Shown: positions 25,890-42,989 of the stretch, piece after piece
How the letters are laid out: the number at the start of each line of letters is the position of its first letter
Numbering within the stretch: the first letter of the stretch is position 1
Source of the DNA: Pempheris klunzingeri
Taxonomy: Eukaryota; Chordata; Actinopteri; Acropomatiformes; Pempheridae
Direction of reading: 5' to 3'
Assembly (NCBI RefSeq): GCF_042242105.1
Contig: NC_092027.1
Span: 12,551,221 to 12,615,220 of the forward strand
Length of the DNA stretch: 64,000 bases
Translations under genes and position numbers: made by a program
Notes under the pieces: model-generated
Database searches by the model: none
What the model was told of the DNA's origin: nothing
What the model saw: the letters and a program-made list of their open reading frames with translations, nothing else

Positions 25890-26557
25890 GTCCCAATATT
25901 TCTGAGTGTGACCACTTAATATGAAGCAATGTCTGCGAGTGACGCCCAGCAGGGTCCATGTCTACGATGTGGGATGTTTGATCAAAGAGGGATGTTTTTT
26001 CGTCTTGAACGTTTCATGTTAGGAAACAAAATTATACTGTGAAAAAAGAAAATTGCACATAATATTGTGTAGCAGACTTTTCATTTTCCTACATCAGTAA
26101 TCATTTTGGGTTCCCAGGCTGAGAACCACCACTGTTTACATAATACTGTGCTTTTTACTCCACTATATTTATCTGACATCTCTAGTTGCTGCAGGTGAGA
26201 TTTTAGACACAAACCATATCATTAACAAATTAGATATTGTGCATTTTATAGAACTACCCAAGGGCATAGAAATTAGTTATAATGTGCCTCATCTCGACAA
26301 GCCCCAACATTAAATGCTGCTCACATGTTAATGTAAGCATAAGATGTAATAGCATCCCAGTAATACACTGTAATATATATAGTAGTATGATACACAGAAA
26401 GGGGGATGTTGATACTTTGACAATGTAACTATATTTTGATGATAAAACATCTGCACTTTAACTTAAACAAAATTTTGCAGGACTTTTACTGCTAACAGAG
26501 GAGTTTACATAAGGATTTAAGTATTTTTTACTTAACTTTTAAGTTCTTCCACCATTG
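25890..26557 (-). mobile_element. CAGTGGTGG-type DNA element near the rab25 3' end
   Basis: The sequence follows the typical internal order of this repeat. A GGCTGAGAACCACCACTG unit comes first, then TTTTTACTCCACTATATTTATCTGAC, GAACTACCCAAGG, CATTAAATGCTGCTCACATG, GCAGGACTTTTACTGC, and finally CTTCCACCATTG at its right terminus. The left boundary is uncertain because a second repeat unit (from about 25893) is joined to it. No coding capacity. Confidence 0.6.
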
Positions 26558-26666
26558 TCTTTATTTTATGTCAGCCCTCTCCCTCATCCAGTTTAGATAA
26601 GGCATCTAAGATAATACATTCATGTCTTTGTGAGGTAATTACATGCAGACAGAGTAACATAAATAA

Positions 26667-26672
26667 TTTATT
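26667..26672 (-). terminator. rab25: Likely rab25 poly(A) signal
   Basis: TTTATT (AATAAA on the minus strand) lies about 330 bases beyond the rab25 stop codon, in AT-rich sequence and before any repeat. This would give a short 3' UTR of about 26650-26998. Confidence 0.4.
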
Positions 26673-26998
26673 CCAAAATGAATCCCAGAGCAATGCCTCT
26701 TTAAAAACACAGAGAAAAGATAAAGGAAAAGAAAATTGCACATCTATAGGAAAAAATGTCCATTAGCCACCACAAGAAATTTATGGTATAAAATATAGAT
26801 TTTCACAATATTTTCATCTTTTAATCTATTGTTCTATACTGTACATATTTTAGGAGGTTTGTGCATTGACTGCTCAAGTATCAAGTATGTACCTCGCTCT
26901 TCAGACTGTGTGTGAATGATGTCGTGCTTAAGCTTGAACGACAGCCAGACATGATGTCGGTTCAACATGGACAGAGCCGATGTTTACAGGGCCGTCCG

Positions 26999-28622
26999 CT
27001 AGGAGCTGTTGCAGCATCTCCTGCCCTCCTCCTGAGCCTCAGTGGTGGGCCTGATGGGTACGGACAGCGTTACAGCACTGATGGAGCCGCGGGTCACCTC
27101 TCTGCTGGACACCTTCTTATGGATCGCTGGAGACAATGAAGACACGTCAGGAGGTTAATTCAAAGAGCACCAATGAACTGGGGTGTGTGTGTTTGGACAA
27201 ACCGACTGAGCTCTCATACCTGTGAGGACTTCATTGAAAGCCGCTTCGACATTGGTGGAGTCCAACGCTGATGTCTCCATGAACATGAGGCCTCTCTTTT
27301 CTGGGTTGGAAGGAAAAGGTCACAATCACACAAACACTCACATATTCAAGGAGCAGCATTCACAATACTGTACATATGCTTTAATAACAACGCAGTCACA
27401 TGAAGGGTGGACATCGTGACTGCAAAACATTCCAAGCAAAGACTATACTACTTAACCGACCTGCAAAGTCCCTGGCTTCCTCTGTGGGCACGGTCCTGAG
27501 CGTCTCCAGGTCACTCTTGTTTCCCACCAGCATAACCACGATGTGAGGGTCCGCGTGGTCGTACAGCTCTTTCAGCCATCTCTCTGCGCTCTCATAGGTC
27601 AGGTGCTTGCTAATGTCGTAGACCAGCAGAGCTCCGACTGCTCCCCTGTAATACCTGAGTCCATCAGGTGAGACAGACAAACACACACGAGAGGGATCTT
27701 CTACTCAGACTGGAGGCGTTGTAAAATGTGTAATGTGTGTGAAGGAGGTGTGACTGTTAATTGCATGCATGAAATCAGTCTCACTTAAACTGGCACAATA
27801 CTGATGTGAGACTTACTCATGCGTGTATGTGTGTGTGAGTGTGTGTGTGTGTGTGTACCCACGCTGAAGTGATGGCCCTGTAGCGCTCCAGCCCCGCTGT
27901 GTCCCAGATTTGGGCTTTGATGATGAAGTTGCTCAGCTGAACAGTCCGCGTGCTGAACTCAACGCCGATGGTGGTACGAGTGTCATGATTGAACTCATTC
28001 TTTGTGAAGCGAGACAGAAGGTTGCTCTTCCCTACACCAGACTCCCCTATCAAAACCACTGAGAAGACACAGACAAGAGAACAAAAATTCATTCATGACA
28101 AAAACTTTTTCTGACTACCACACTGGAGATTTTTAATGACTTTTATGAGTCCAAAAATATGTCTGTTAATTGGTCGAAACTGTAACTTTCTGTAATGAAT
28201 CAGATATCCTCTAACACATGTAGACTTTCTGGCACCCTCACGAGACACCAGACACCGTGACAGCATGTAAACGTGGCAGAACTACCCCGTCTGACTATAC
28301 TTGAATGGAATGGAAAAATCGTAGGTAGCTTATTCTAATTATGGGAAATAGACACACAAATCACACAACAGTCGCTCTATGAAGCAGGAAATGTAAGATC
28401 ACGCTTACAGGTCAAAGGTCAGGTGGTTTACAGCCAAATGGACAGAAAGCCAACACTTCCTGCTTTACTTCCAGCAAGCCACAGCCAGAGTTGCACCTGA
28501 TAGCATAAACGTCTATAGTGGCAGCACACACTATAGATGTCTTAAATCTTGTTACACAATCACAGCTTAAGTAAATGTGACTCACCTTTGAAGACAAAAT
28601 TGTATGACTCATCAGACCCCAT
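26999..28622 (-). CDS. rab25: Rab25 small GTPase (5 coding exons, 211 aa)
   Basis: Coding exons are 28586-28622, 27863-28058, 27461-27654, 27220-27300 and 26999-27126, totalling 636 bases; human RAB25 has 213 residues. Visible Rab motifs are the P-loop GESGVGKS (17-24), switch I TTIGVEF, switch II WDTAGLE (64-70), NKSD and ETSAL. Leu69 replaces the usual switch II Gln, a hallmark of RAB25 that weakens intrinsic GTP hydrolysis and separates it from RAB11. The C-terminus RRCCNSS carries the paired Cys expected to be geranylgeranylated. RAB25 works at apical recycling endosomes in epithelia. The start has ubqln4 as its upstream neighbour. A CA tract begins just after the exon 2 donor. Teleosts have rab25a and rab25b; which one this is was not settled. 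Confidence 0.97.
27831..27858 (+). repeat. GT/CA microsatellite abutting a rab25 splice donor
   Basis: GT-rich on the plus strand, CA-rich in the transcript. It starts about six bases into the intron after the exon ending at 27863 (donor GTGGGTACAC). Confidence 0.85.
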
Positions 28623-28768
28623 GCTGGATTCAGTTGCAAAGGGTTCCTCTTTGATAAAATAAATATCCTGAAGCCACTTTCAATATTAGCTCCCAAAGAA
28701 GAGGAGGGCAAAAAACAGGCAGAAGGAAAAACAAATACAGCCTCTCTCCTCTGTCTCTCCCTCCACTG

Positions 28769-28770
<2 letters not shown>

Positions 28771-28824
<54 letters not shown>
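28771..28824 (+). repeat. (GA)27 microsatellite upstream of rab25
   Basis: Uninterrupted GA run 150-200 bases upstream of the rab25 ATG (minus sense: CT run). It lies in the likely 5' UTR or proximal promoter, so length variation might affect expression. Confidence 0.93.
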
Positions 28825-28827
<3 letters not shown>

Positions 28828-28829
28828 AA

Positions 28830-31183
28830 ATGAAGCAGAGATAGAGAACAGGTTCAGCTGCACCTGCCCGCTTCCTTCCTTATCTGTGGATGGGAGTAGC
28901 TCCTGACTGAGGACAGATGGACAGGTCGGAGTCCCGTGGTCTGCCGATCCCTCATCAGCTGACACCCAAGGGAGGGCTGAGGGGGAGGAAAGCAGGTGGA
29001 ACAGGTTGAGCCACTTGCAGGTAGTCAACTAGAACAGACTCCACCCTCTCCTACGCTCTTTTTTTCACTGTCTGACTCGGGTTATTTGTATGACAATAAA
29101 CCTCACCCAACAGGTGGATGTGTCACAGAACACGTCGCCATTTTGCCACCTGGCTTTTGTCTGCATGGATGTGGGTGGAGACTTGGGATGGTGTAGTCAT
29201 GTTTGTTTGATTTTGATTGTACATGTTATAACTTCAATGCTCAAAAACATATTTGTTTAAAACAGTTGCAAGCAGCAAATTCAGAATATCAGGTCACATG
29301 GTAATATTAAAGGATGTCAGTTTTTTCCCCAGGATAAGATACAACATTATGGTTATATTGACTCACTCAGCTTATAACAATTTAGTTTTATATAGGATTT
29401 GGTATCGCTGTATTCTACAGGGCCATATATAATCACCTAATAATTCTCTATAAAAATAAATATACAATTTGGTACAAACTATAACCAAGATAGAGACACT
29501 ATTCAGACGCATTTGGTAGAATAATTCTAAGTTTGCCTTTCCTGAAAACTATCTATGAAATTGATAAATTATGGTATCTGTAAAATAGAGTGTTGCCCAC
29601 AATTGTACCAACTGTGCCAATTGTATCTTTCAATATAACCGATCCCAAAAACAGGTTATTTATTCAATATTCAACAATGTTATATTAAAGAACAAATAGA
29701 AGCAGACCACAAACTTAATTACTTTAAATTCAAGGCCAGAAAAATGTTATGAACGGAAAGCTGTCAGATGTCCTCTTGCACCATCGCACCTACACCATCA
29801 TGAGGCTATAATCAACTGAGACAGGGCGTCGACTGTTTTTGACCATGTTTTATTTTTTTTAGTACAGTACTGTTAAAAGTTAGTTCCAACATGTTCAATT
29901 GGGAGATGGATTTTTCTTTCAGCTGAGGTCAACAGACAAAGCAAAGCTATAGAAGCAGTTGCCAAGGTTACCACAACTACAATGCTGAGATTTTCAAAAA
30001 GGAAAAAAAAAAAAATAAGACAACCTAGAACTTGATTTAAGAAATGTATGGTGCCACCATACCATAATTGTTTGTAAAGCCTTTCCATTATTCATTTATT
30101 TTTTTTACTCACTTGATTCCACATTTAGTTTATGCCAGACAAATCAGTCATCTCTAGGTACTAACTGCACCTCAAAAAAAAAAAGGAAAAATAGAATAAA
30201 AAGAAGAATCAGATTAAAATGAAAGGAAAGCTTGTTTCTTTCATTCATATTCATTTTAGCAGCATCCTCTGCCTCGGAGCCGCTACAATGTGATATTTGA
30301 TTATGGTTACAGCTCTGGATGATGCTGTGTTGAATTTATTGGGGGATTTAATTATCCCACTGAATGGGGGGTGTAATTTGCCGACAATGCTCTAACTGAG
30401 CAGGGAAGGACGAAGGCACAGCAGTGGTGCCTCAGAAGGAAAAGACACTGTGCACCTGTGAGTGGGCACTTTTATCTGGAATGACAAAATACAAGTTTAG
30501 GGAAGTGTGGAGGGCGTCATTTTTCAAGCGCTTGCAATAAATAGTGAAAGTTGTTGGGCAAAAACAGCTATTTATGTAGAATGTCGAGAACGGGGAAAGG
30601 GGGAGGAATGAGGTGGAACGTCTGTATGGACAAGATATCTTCCTGTTCTTGTTCAGGATTACTGTCTGTATACCAGAAAAAAAAATTCCTTTATTGATTT
30701 GCTCATTAAATGCTAACAAACTGCCTCACAATGGCCAAGTAAGAAACAAAGCCAACAACCAATCACATCACATGGTTAATCTGTATTATTTAAATGCTTG
30801 TCTGCAACACTCGACTCCAGTTTTATGTGAAGGAAACAATGAATGAAGAAATGGTTCGGGAATCCCTTTTCAGGAGAGGTTTTCACTCCTTTTCTCTGCA
30901 CCAGTACACCCCTCAAGGTGAGAGTGGCTCAGTCCGGCTCAACAGCAGCACTCTGAGAAAGAGATCTGGTTGGATGATGCCAAAAAAGAGAAAGGATGGG
31001 GACTAGGGAATGATCTGAGAACAGATGTAGAATGAGGGTCTTACAGATCCTGCCCAAGTTTCTTCTGCAAAGTTTGGGACAATACACTTAAATTTCTCTT
31101 GGTTCTCTGTAGATGCTGGGTGTGTTTATGAGTCAGGTATGTATGTGTGCACGTGTCTGTGTGTCAGTATGTACTGTATGTCT
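28830..31183. other. rab25-ubqln4 intergenic space and probable ubqln4 3' UTR
   Basis: No coding exons were recognised. Sequence just left of 31184 is probably ubqln4 3' UTR on the minus strand. A possible poly(A) signal (AATAAAA on the minus strand) lies near 29847-29853, which would give a long 3' UTR of about 1.3 kb. An RFX-like motif GTTGCCAAGGTTACC is at 29958-29972. The LAMTOR2 gene that sits here in mammals was not recognised. Confidence 0.4.
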
Positions 31184-37177
<5,994 letters not shown>

Positions 37178-37330
37178 CTTTACTCCGCCGATGGAACAGC
37201 TCGGGTCTGGCATCCACTTCCGGGTCATAAGAGGTCAAACCTCTTTCCAGAACGAATCTGAGGAGAGTCCCAGGTCTGCATGGACCTCTCAAGTACCAGG
37301 CTCAAAATACACCCCTGTACCTGATGTAGG

Positions 37331-38418
37331 CAGTGGTGGGAGAAGTATTCAGTATTCATGTAGTCAGTGTTCTTTCATGGCAGTAAAATTATTAATACCA
37401 CAATCTGAAAATACTCTACTACAAGTAAAAGTCCTGCATTCAAAACTTAACTCAAGTAAAACTATCAGCTGTATGTAGTTTAACTATCAAAAGTAAAAGT
37501 ATTCATCATGCAGATGTCCTGTCAGTGTTTACCATTACATTATTAATATTATTATAATATCATACAGCTCCTCACTCTGAGTGTACATGTTGTTATATGT
37601 TATTGTTGGTGTTAGTAGTAGTGGTATTATTATTATTAGTATTATATAATACATCTCCTCAATCTGAATGTACATGTTGTTATATATTATTATTAGTAGT
37701 AGTGGTATTATTATTATTATTACTTTCGTGTTTGAAGTTTATTCTTATTCTTTTGGAGCTGTGCGTAACAAAAAGCAATTTCCCCCTGGGGATTATTAAA
37801 GTAATTCTGATTCTGATTCTGAGTGTGTTTTGGGATTAATATTCGGCCTACTGCTGCATTGATGTGTATGATGCATTTTACTGCTGTAGATGTAGATTAA
37901 GATTGTGCTAATTTTAATACACCGTTGAGACATTTAATCCAAAACAATACATCTTGGTCTATTAGATCATCGTGTTTGTACGGTTGCTCTCTAATGAGAG
38001 TCATGTGTCTCCAAAAAGTCAACTTTTTACAAGCTCAGAAAAACAACCAATTTTCAGCTTTGTGGTAATGCATTTATCCATCTGATCCAACATGTTTTCT
38101 TTTTTTATGGTTTATTCATCTTATGAAGAAGAATTTTCTGAACCCATAAACGTGCACTTCATCAGTTTATCAGAAACATTCACATTCAAAATCACCAAAT
38201 TTGTACATTTGTGGTGGTGAAAAATTGTAATCTGAAAAGTAGCTAAATCTGTCAGACAAATGTATTCCAGTAAAAAGTCTAATATTTGTTTCTGAGATGT
38301 AGCGGAGTAGAAGTATTGCTTAAAATGGAAATACAAAAGTAAAGTTCCTGTAAAGTATCTCAAATTTGTACTTTAGGACGGTACATTAGAAAACGTATTT
38401 GGTTACGTTCCTCCACTG
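37331..38418 (+). mobile_element. CAGTGGTGG-type DNA element, longest copy (about 1.09 kb)
   Basis: It starts CAGTGGTGGGAGAAGTATTC and continues with AGTAAAAGTCCTGCATTC and AAAGTATTCATCATGCAG, then AT-rich trinucleotide runs at 37600-37720. It ends with TTTGTACTTTAGGACGGTAC and GTTCCTCCACTG. The inverted ends are CAGTGG/CCACTG. Flanks GATGTAGG and GATACATG agree at five of eight positions, a possible decayed 8-bp duplication. This would fit a hAT-like origin, but no transposase is present. Confidence 0.65.
37755..37822 (+). mobile_element. Non-LTR retrotransposon-like 3' tail nested in the DNA element
   Basis: GCAATTTCCCCCTGGGGATT followed by ATTAAAG and a short (TTCTGA)n run is the signature 3' end of a fish LINE or SINE family. 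Only the tail is present, consistent with 5' truncation on insertion. It lies inside the element at 37331-38418. Confidence 0.5.
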
Positions 38419-40299
38419 GATACATGATGATGTGAGCTTTGATGAAGAAGCTGCTTGTCAGATCATGTCTGTATAGGTGATGGTTATATTGCTTAAATGA
38501 AAATAGGAAATTACTTGACTCAGCAGACAGCTTGTGTCAGGAAAGTTGTTGGAACATTTTTTCTACCCAACAGCAGAGCTAAACAGGAAATGTAAACAAG
38601 TCGAGCAGAAGCCATTAGTCATCTAATCCATGAATCAATCATCAGACATTTCTCAAAAAAGGATTTGCTGCTTTTCACAGTTTTAAATCACTGCAAATTA
38701 AGTATCTTTGGATTGTTAGTTGGAACGAACAAGAAATCTGAAAACATCACCTTGTGCTCTGGCATATTATGATGGACAATCATTACATCAGTCTTTGTCT
38801 GCATTTGTCAAGTTTATGCTAACAGTGACTGCCTAGTTACGCTTAATTACCAGTTTTGATCAGCTGATTAACTGTAATAACACAATGTTGTAACCACGGA
38901 TAAAGTAAATGGGGTTTTTGTTTTCCTTAAATAGATGACACTCCTCCGAGGAGCGCTGCATCTCTTTAGCTATGAATACACCTGAATATGCCTGCTGGGC
39001 CCTGCTGATCTGGCCTTAGAACAGCTCCTGTTTTAGACATGTTACACTATAATACTGTGAGAACTTGACAATAACAATGTTAATCTAGCCTGTTTGACAG
39101 ATGCGAACCCCTTCAGAGCCATTCAGTGGCCTCCACATTCCTAAATTACTCTGGGATTGCATCCGAGGTGCCGGTAAAAAAATTTCCTGTACCGTTTTTC
39201 CTCTGACCCATATTTATCTGAAGAAGCTTTGCTGAAAACAGGACCGTCCTGTAAAAATACACACATACACACTCGGACACTGTTCAGTACAATCACAGTC
39301 TAATCTGTTGGGCACAAGTGGCTTCACTGGAGTAGGTGAGCATGGAGTCTATTGCTCGAAATCACTGCTTCTCTAACCATTAGGTCAAAACTAACTACAG
39401 TATCTTCCCTTTCTAATTTATTTTTTTTCACAGATTTAGTGACTGAATCATCCCTTCACTTATACTTATGCGTACTTCCAAACACACGCAGACAAACAGA
39501 ATATCCAGCAATATCTCACTTTACTCACACTCCCTGGCCAGAGTATACTCTAGATTTAAACTGTGGCAATTGTCATGTACTATGTGCTATGTCACACTTT
39601 GTATGTTAATACTTGGTCTATTCAATGCAAGATTTGAAAAGCTCACTTTTAGTAATTGCCTCTGGTAAAGTGAGTCTGTGAGCTTGAGAGAGAGAGAGAG
39701 CATACTTTTACTTTTACATGCTTGCATGCTACATTCTTGTTCTTTCCTTTGCATTTTTTATGAGTCACAGTAGTTGTTGAAAATTGTCAGTTCTTGCATG
39801 TTTATCTGAGTATAGTGTGTATGGTAGAGCTCAGGATATGAAACATGTATTGTATTTGTTCTTAGTTAAGACAGTCCTATAGTGGAGGGACAGAGACACT
39901 GCCTGTATAGAGCGCTCCCTCTATATGTGTCCCTCCACAACGCCACAGTGTGACAGCACTGAAAGAAAAGTGTGTGTTTCAGCATGTCGCATTGACACAG
40001 ACAGTCCTGCATACCTATGCATATCCCCAGTTCTAGAGCACACCATTTACAAACAAACAAAACCCCAAAAAAAGAAACATGGACCATCACCCCTTTTCCA
40101 AGGCCCCACAAACCCCACACAGACACATACACACAAGCATGCATGCCCACATACACACACACACACACTCAAATGTACAGGGTCACATGCACTGTGGCCC
40201 CTTCGGTGTCTCATTCAAGTGCATCCCACACAGGGAGACTGATTGCTGCAAAGGATTTTGCTTTCATCGACAGAAAAAACGAGGGGACAACTTTTGTGG

Positions 40300-40436
40300 T
40301 TGTAGTATTGTCTGTGACTCTCTCTCTTTACCCCCAAGTGAGCAGCAGCTCTCTCTCTCTCTCTTTTCCCCTCCACCCGTTTCTATCTGTACCTCAGAAA
40401 GGTGGGCAGCAGAGAGGGTGCATTTCCAGAAACAAG
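40300..40436 (+). other. lim2: Possible non-coding first exon of lim2
   Basis: A pyrimidine-rich stretch ends in CCAGAAACAAG followed by GTAAGG (donor at 40437). A good acceptor (TTGCTCTGCAG) lies at 41244, 24 bases before the lim2 start codon. Mammalian LIM2 also has an untranslated first exon, as I recall. The upstream boundary is not determined. Confidence 0.3.
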
Positions 40437-41267
40437 GTAAGGGATCAAATTTCAGAGTGGTTATTGTGTGTATCCTAGAGCATTACATTTTCATTTATGA
40501 TGACTGTGATTGGACAGAGGCTGGCAGAATCAGATAAAACCTCATTTCTGCTGAACAAGCACTGGTGTGACATGAGGATTGGGAAGGGCAACAACAACAA
40601 ACTGCAACATTATAGCTTTTACTGTGGTTTTGCTTTGCTCCTGTTCAACGTATAGTGATGTTTCCACTAAAGAGGAGGTAATATATGTTTAAATATGTTT
40701 TGTAGGACTCCACTCTGCTTAAGGGGTCTGCATGCTTCTTAAATGCTCATATATTATCATATTATCATATATTAGTGTTCTTATTCTTATTCTTATTCTT
40801 ATATGGAGGAATGCTTTCAGTTTGTTTCACATTTCTGTGGTTTTCCTTATTGAGAAGTGGCTTCATGATTGGATGGCATCATATGTGGTTTTCGAACAGA
40901 GCTCCAAAAGGAGAATCAAGTTAATTTGACAGATTAGAATTCACCATTCTTCTTAGCCCTTGTTTGTGGATCCTTTGTGTGGCAGTGTTGGCAGAATTTG
41001 TACAAGCATGCTGAGTATTAATACAGTTTTAAAGGTAATGACAAAGAGAATGATATAATGATAATCTGTTTTTATCACTATACTTGTTTAGTGCCACATA
41101 TTTGAATTAATACGAGGTTTTTATTTCTGCAATTGTATATTCAACGTCCTAAATTCTAGATGAATAGCAAATGATCATTCTTCAATATCTGCAGTACCAT
41201 TAACTTCCATGATTTTTCCTCACTACATCACAGTTGCTCTGCAGCAGCCCCGTTATCTCAACTCAAG

Positions 41268-42552
41268 ATGTACAGCTTCATGGGAGGGGGCCTGTTCTGC
41301 GCTATCGTTGGTAATATCCTGTTGGTGGTCTCCACTGCGACTGATTACTGGATGCAGTACCGTCTCTCCGGAAACTATGCCCACCAGGGTCTGTGGAGGT
41401 ACTGCATGTCCAACAAGTGCTACATGCAGACTGACAGCATAGGTAAGATGTCTTTTAACCCCTGTGATACAGCCAAGATAGCAACTGAGACAAAAGCACA
41501 TGCAGGGTAATTCTGTTTTCATACAGATTTTTTGATACAGCTGTGTGACTGCATAAGGTCTGGATGGAGAGTGATGTGTCTGTGAGGAAAACCTTTAACT
41601 CCTGCCAACAGTTTCACTCTACGTCCCTGTCAATTTAAGAACCAGTTAATGACAGAGACATAAGTTTGCTTAAAAGTGTGAAAAATGCTATCTGGTGCCA
41701 CATACTGCTACATCTAATGTGTCAGTATGCAAAGAGCGTCAGAATGATTGAAGGCCAGTTAATTTGTTTACTGAATAGTAACATGCTTAATTGGTTAGAG
41801 TAAGTGTGCCTGGCCTAAAAACTTAAATCATATCTGGAGAGAATTTAATAAAATGGAAACGTTCCAAGGTGTAAATCAATGAGTTTTCTGCACTGAAAAT
41901 GAAAATAATCCAGACAGATATATGTCTGTTAATACATGTATGTAGTTGCCATGTTTGATGATTTCTTCCTGTTTCCGTCCAGCTTACTGGAATGCCACCA
42001 GGGCCTTCATGATCCTTTCAGGGATGTCGTGCTTCGCAGGCATCATCGCTGGCATCATGTCCTTTGCTCACTTCTCATCCTTCGAAAGGTTCAACCGCTC
42101 CTTTGCTGCAGGAATCATGTTTTTCGTCTCCAGTGAGTCTTGTTTCTGCTAAACTGACACTCATGCACTTACACTTACCTTGATCACACCTGACATGCGT
42201 CTCCCTGTCTCCCTCTCAGCTTTCTTTGTTCTGCTGGGCATGGCCATTTACACTGGAGTGACGGTCAACTTCCTGGGGAGGCGCTTTGGTGACTGGCGCT
42301 TCTCCTGGTCCTACATACTGGGCTGGGTGGCCATGCTCATGACCTTCTTTGCAGGTGAGATGGGACAAGGGCCGGGGTCATTCTTTTCCAGACTTAAGCA
42401 ACATTATTATTCAAATTTATCAAAGAGCTCAGAGGCAGCAATACCCACAGAAGTTACTATCAAATATTCAAGACAATAAGCTTTTTTTCAACATATTATT
42501 AGATAATCTCCAGTCCTGTTAGGAAAGTATGAATATATACTATATATATATA

Positions 42553-42587
<35 letters not shown>

Positions 42588-42765
42588 ATCTAAAACAAAT
42601 TTGATATCATAGACATAACTTTGGAAACATAACATTCATTGATTCAGCCAGATTGTTGAACTGTAGTTAGTAGACCTATTGAATGTGCCTCTGTCTGTTG
42701 CAGGTATTTTCTACATTTGTGCCTACAGAATGTGTGAATGCAGGAGAGGAACTGGCCCACGCTAG
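41268..42765 (+). CDS. lim2: Lens intrinsic membrane protein 2 / MP20 (4 coding exons, 173 aa)
   Basis: Coding exons are 41268-41442, 41983-42132, 42220-42354 and 42704-42765, summing to 522 bases, exactly the 173 residues of mammalian LIM2. The start MYSFMGGGLFC is nearly identical to the mammalian protein. Four hydrophobic segments place it in the PMP22/EMP/MP20/claudin superfamily. The first extracellular loop carries GLWRYC...C, the family's W-x-x-C signature. The segment GRRFGDWRFSWSYILGW before the last membrane helix is strongly conserved. LIM2 is an abundant lens-fibre junction protein that binds calmodulin and galectin-3. The C-tail ends CRRGTGPR. It is the only plus-strand gene here. 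Teleosts have several lim2 paralogues; which one this is was not resolved. Confidence 0.97.
42555..42585 (+). repeat. (GT)15 microsatellite in lim2 intron 3
   Basis: GT run preceded by a (TA)n run at about 42538-42552, within the last intron of lim2. Confidence 0.93.
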
Positions 42766-42979
42766 AGAGAGACAGACAGTTTGTTTTAGAAAATAAAAGA
42801 GGAGAATGCTTTGTGTTGAGGACAAGCGGAAGGCAGTCTTGACTGATCTACCGAAGAGATGACGTCTGATTCTGCTCCTGGAGGCCTTTGACTCTGCTCA
42901 ACATGTTTTCCAAAAGTCATATTCTTGCAATATGGGTTTTTTTTTAGCATAGTCATGATGATAGAACAGAGGAAAACTT

Positions 42980-42985
42980 AATAAA
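42980..42985 (+). terminator. lim2: lim2 poly(A) signal
   Basis: AATAAA lies 215 bases after the lim2 stop codon. No closer hexamer of the right type is seen apart from AAAATAAAAG at about 42790, which is an alternative only 25 bases past the stop. Confidence 0.55.
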
Positions 42986-42989
42986 ACTG

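Larger units (their letters stand above)
21700..26660. other. Intergenic region between the ZNF385-family gene and rab25
   Basis: No recognisable coding exons on either strand. It holds CT and CA microsatellites, RFX-like motifs at 23446-23457, 23964-23977 and 25676-25688, and the CAGTGGTGG-type repeat at 25890-26557. The left part is upstream of the ZNF385-family start and may contain its regulatory elements. The right part abuts the rab25 3' end. Confidence 0.6.
37240..40300. other. Intergenic region between divergent ubqln4 and lim2
   Basis: No recognisable genes. The first kilobase is a CAGTGGTGG-type element with a nested retrotransposon-like tail. The rest is anonymous AT-rich sequence with CA-rich patches near 40120-40170. 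ubqln4 and lim2 are transcribed away from each other across this gap. Confidence 0.6.
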
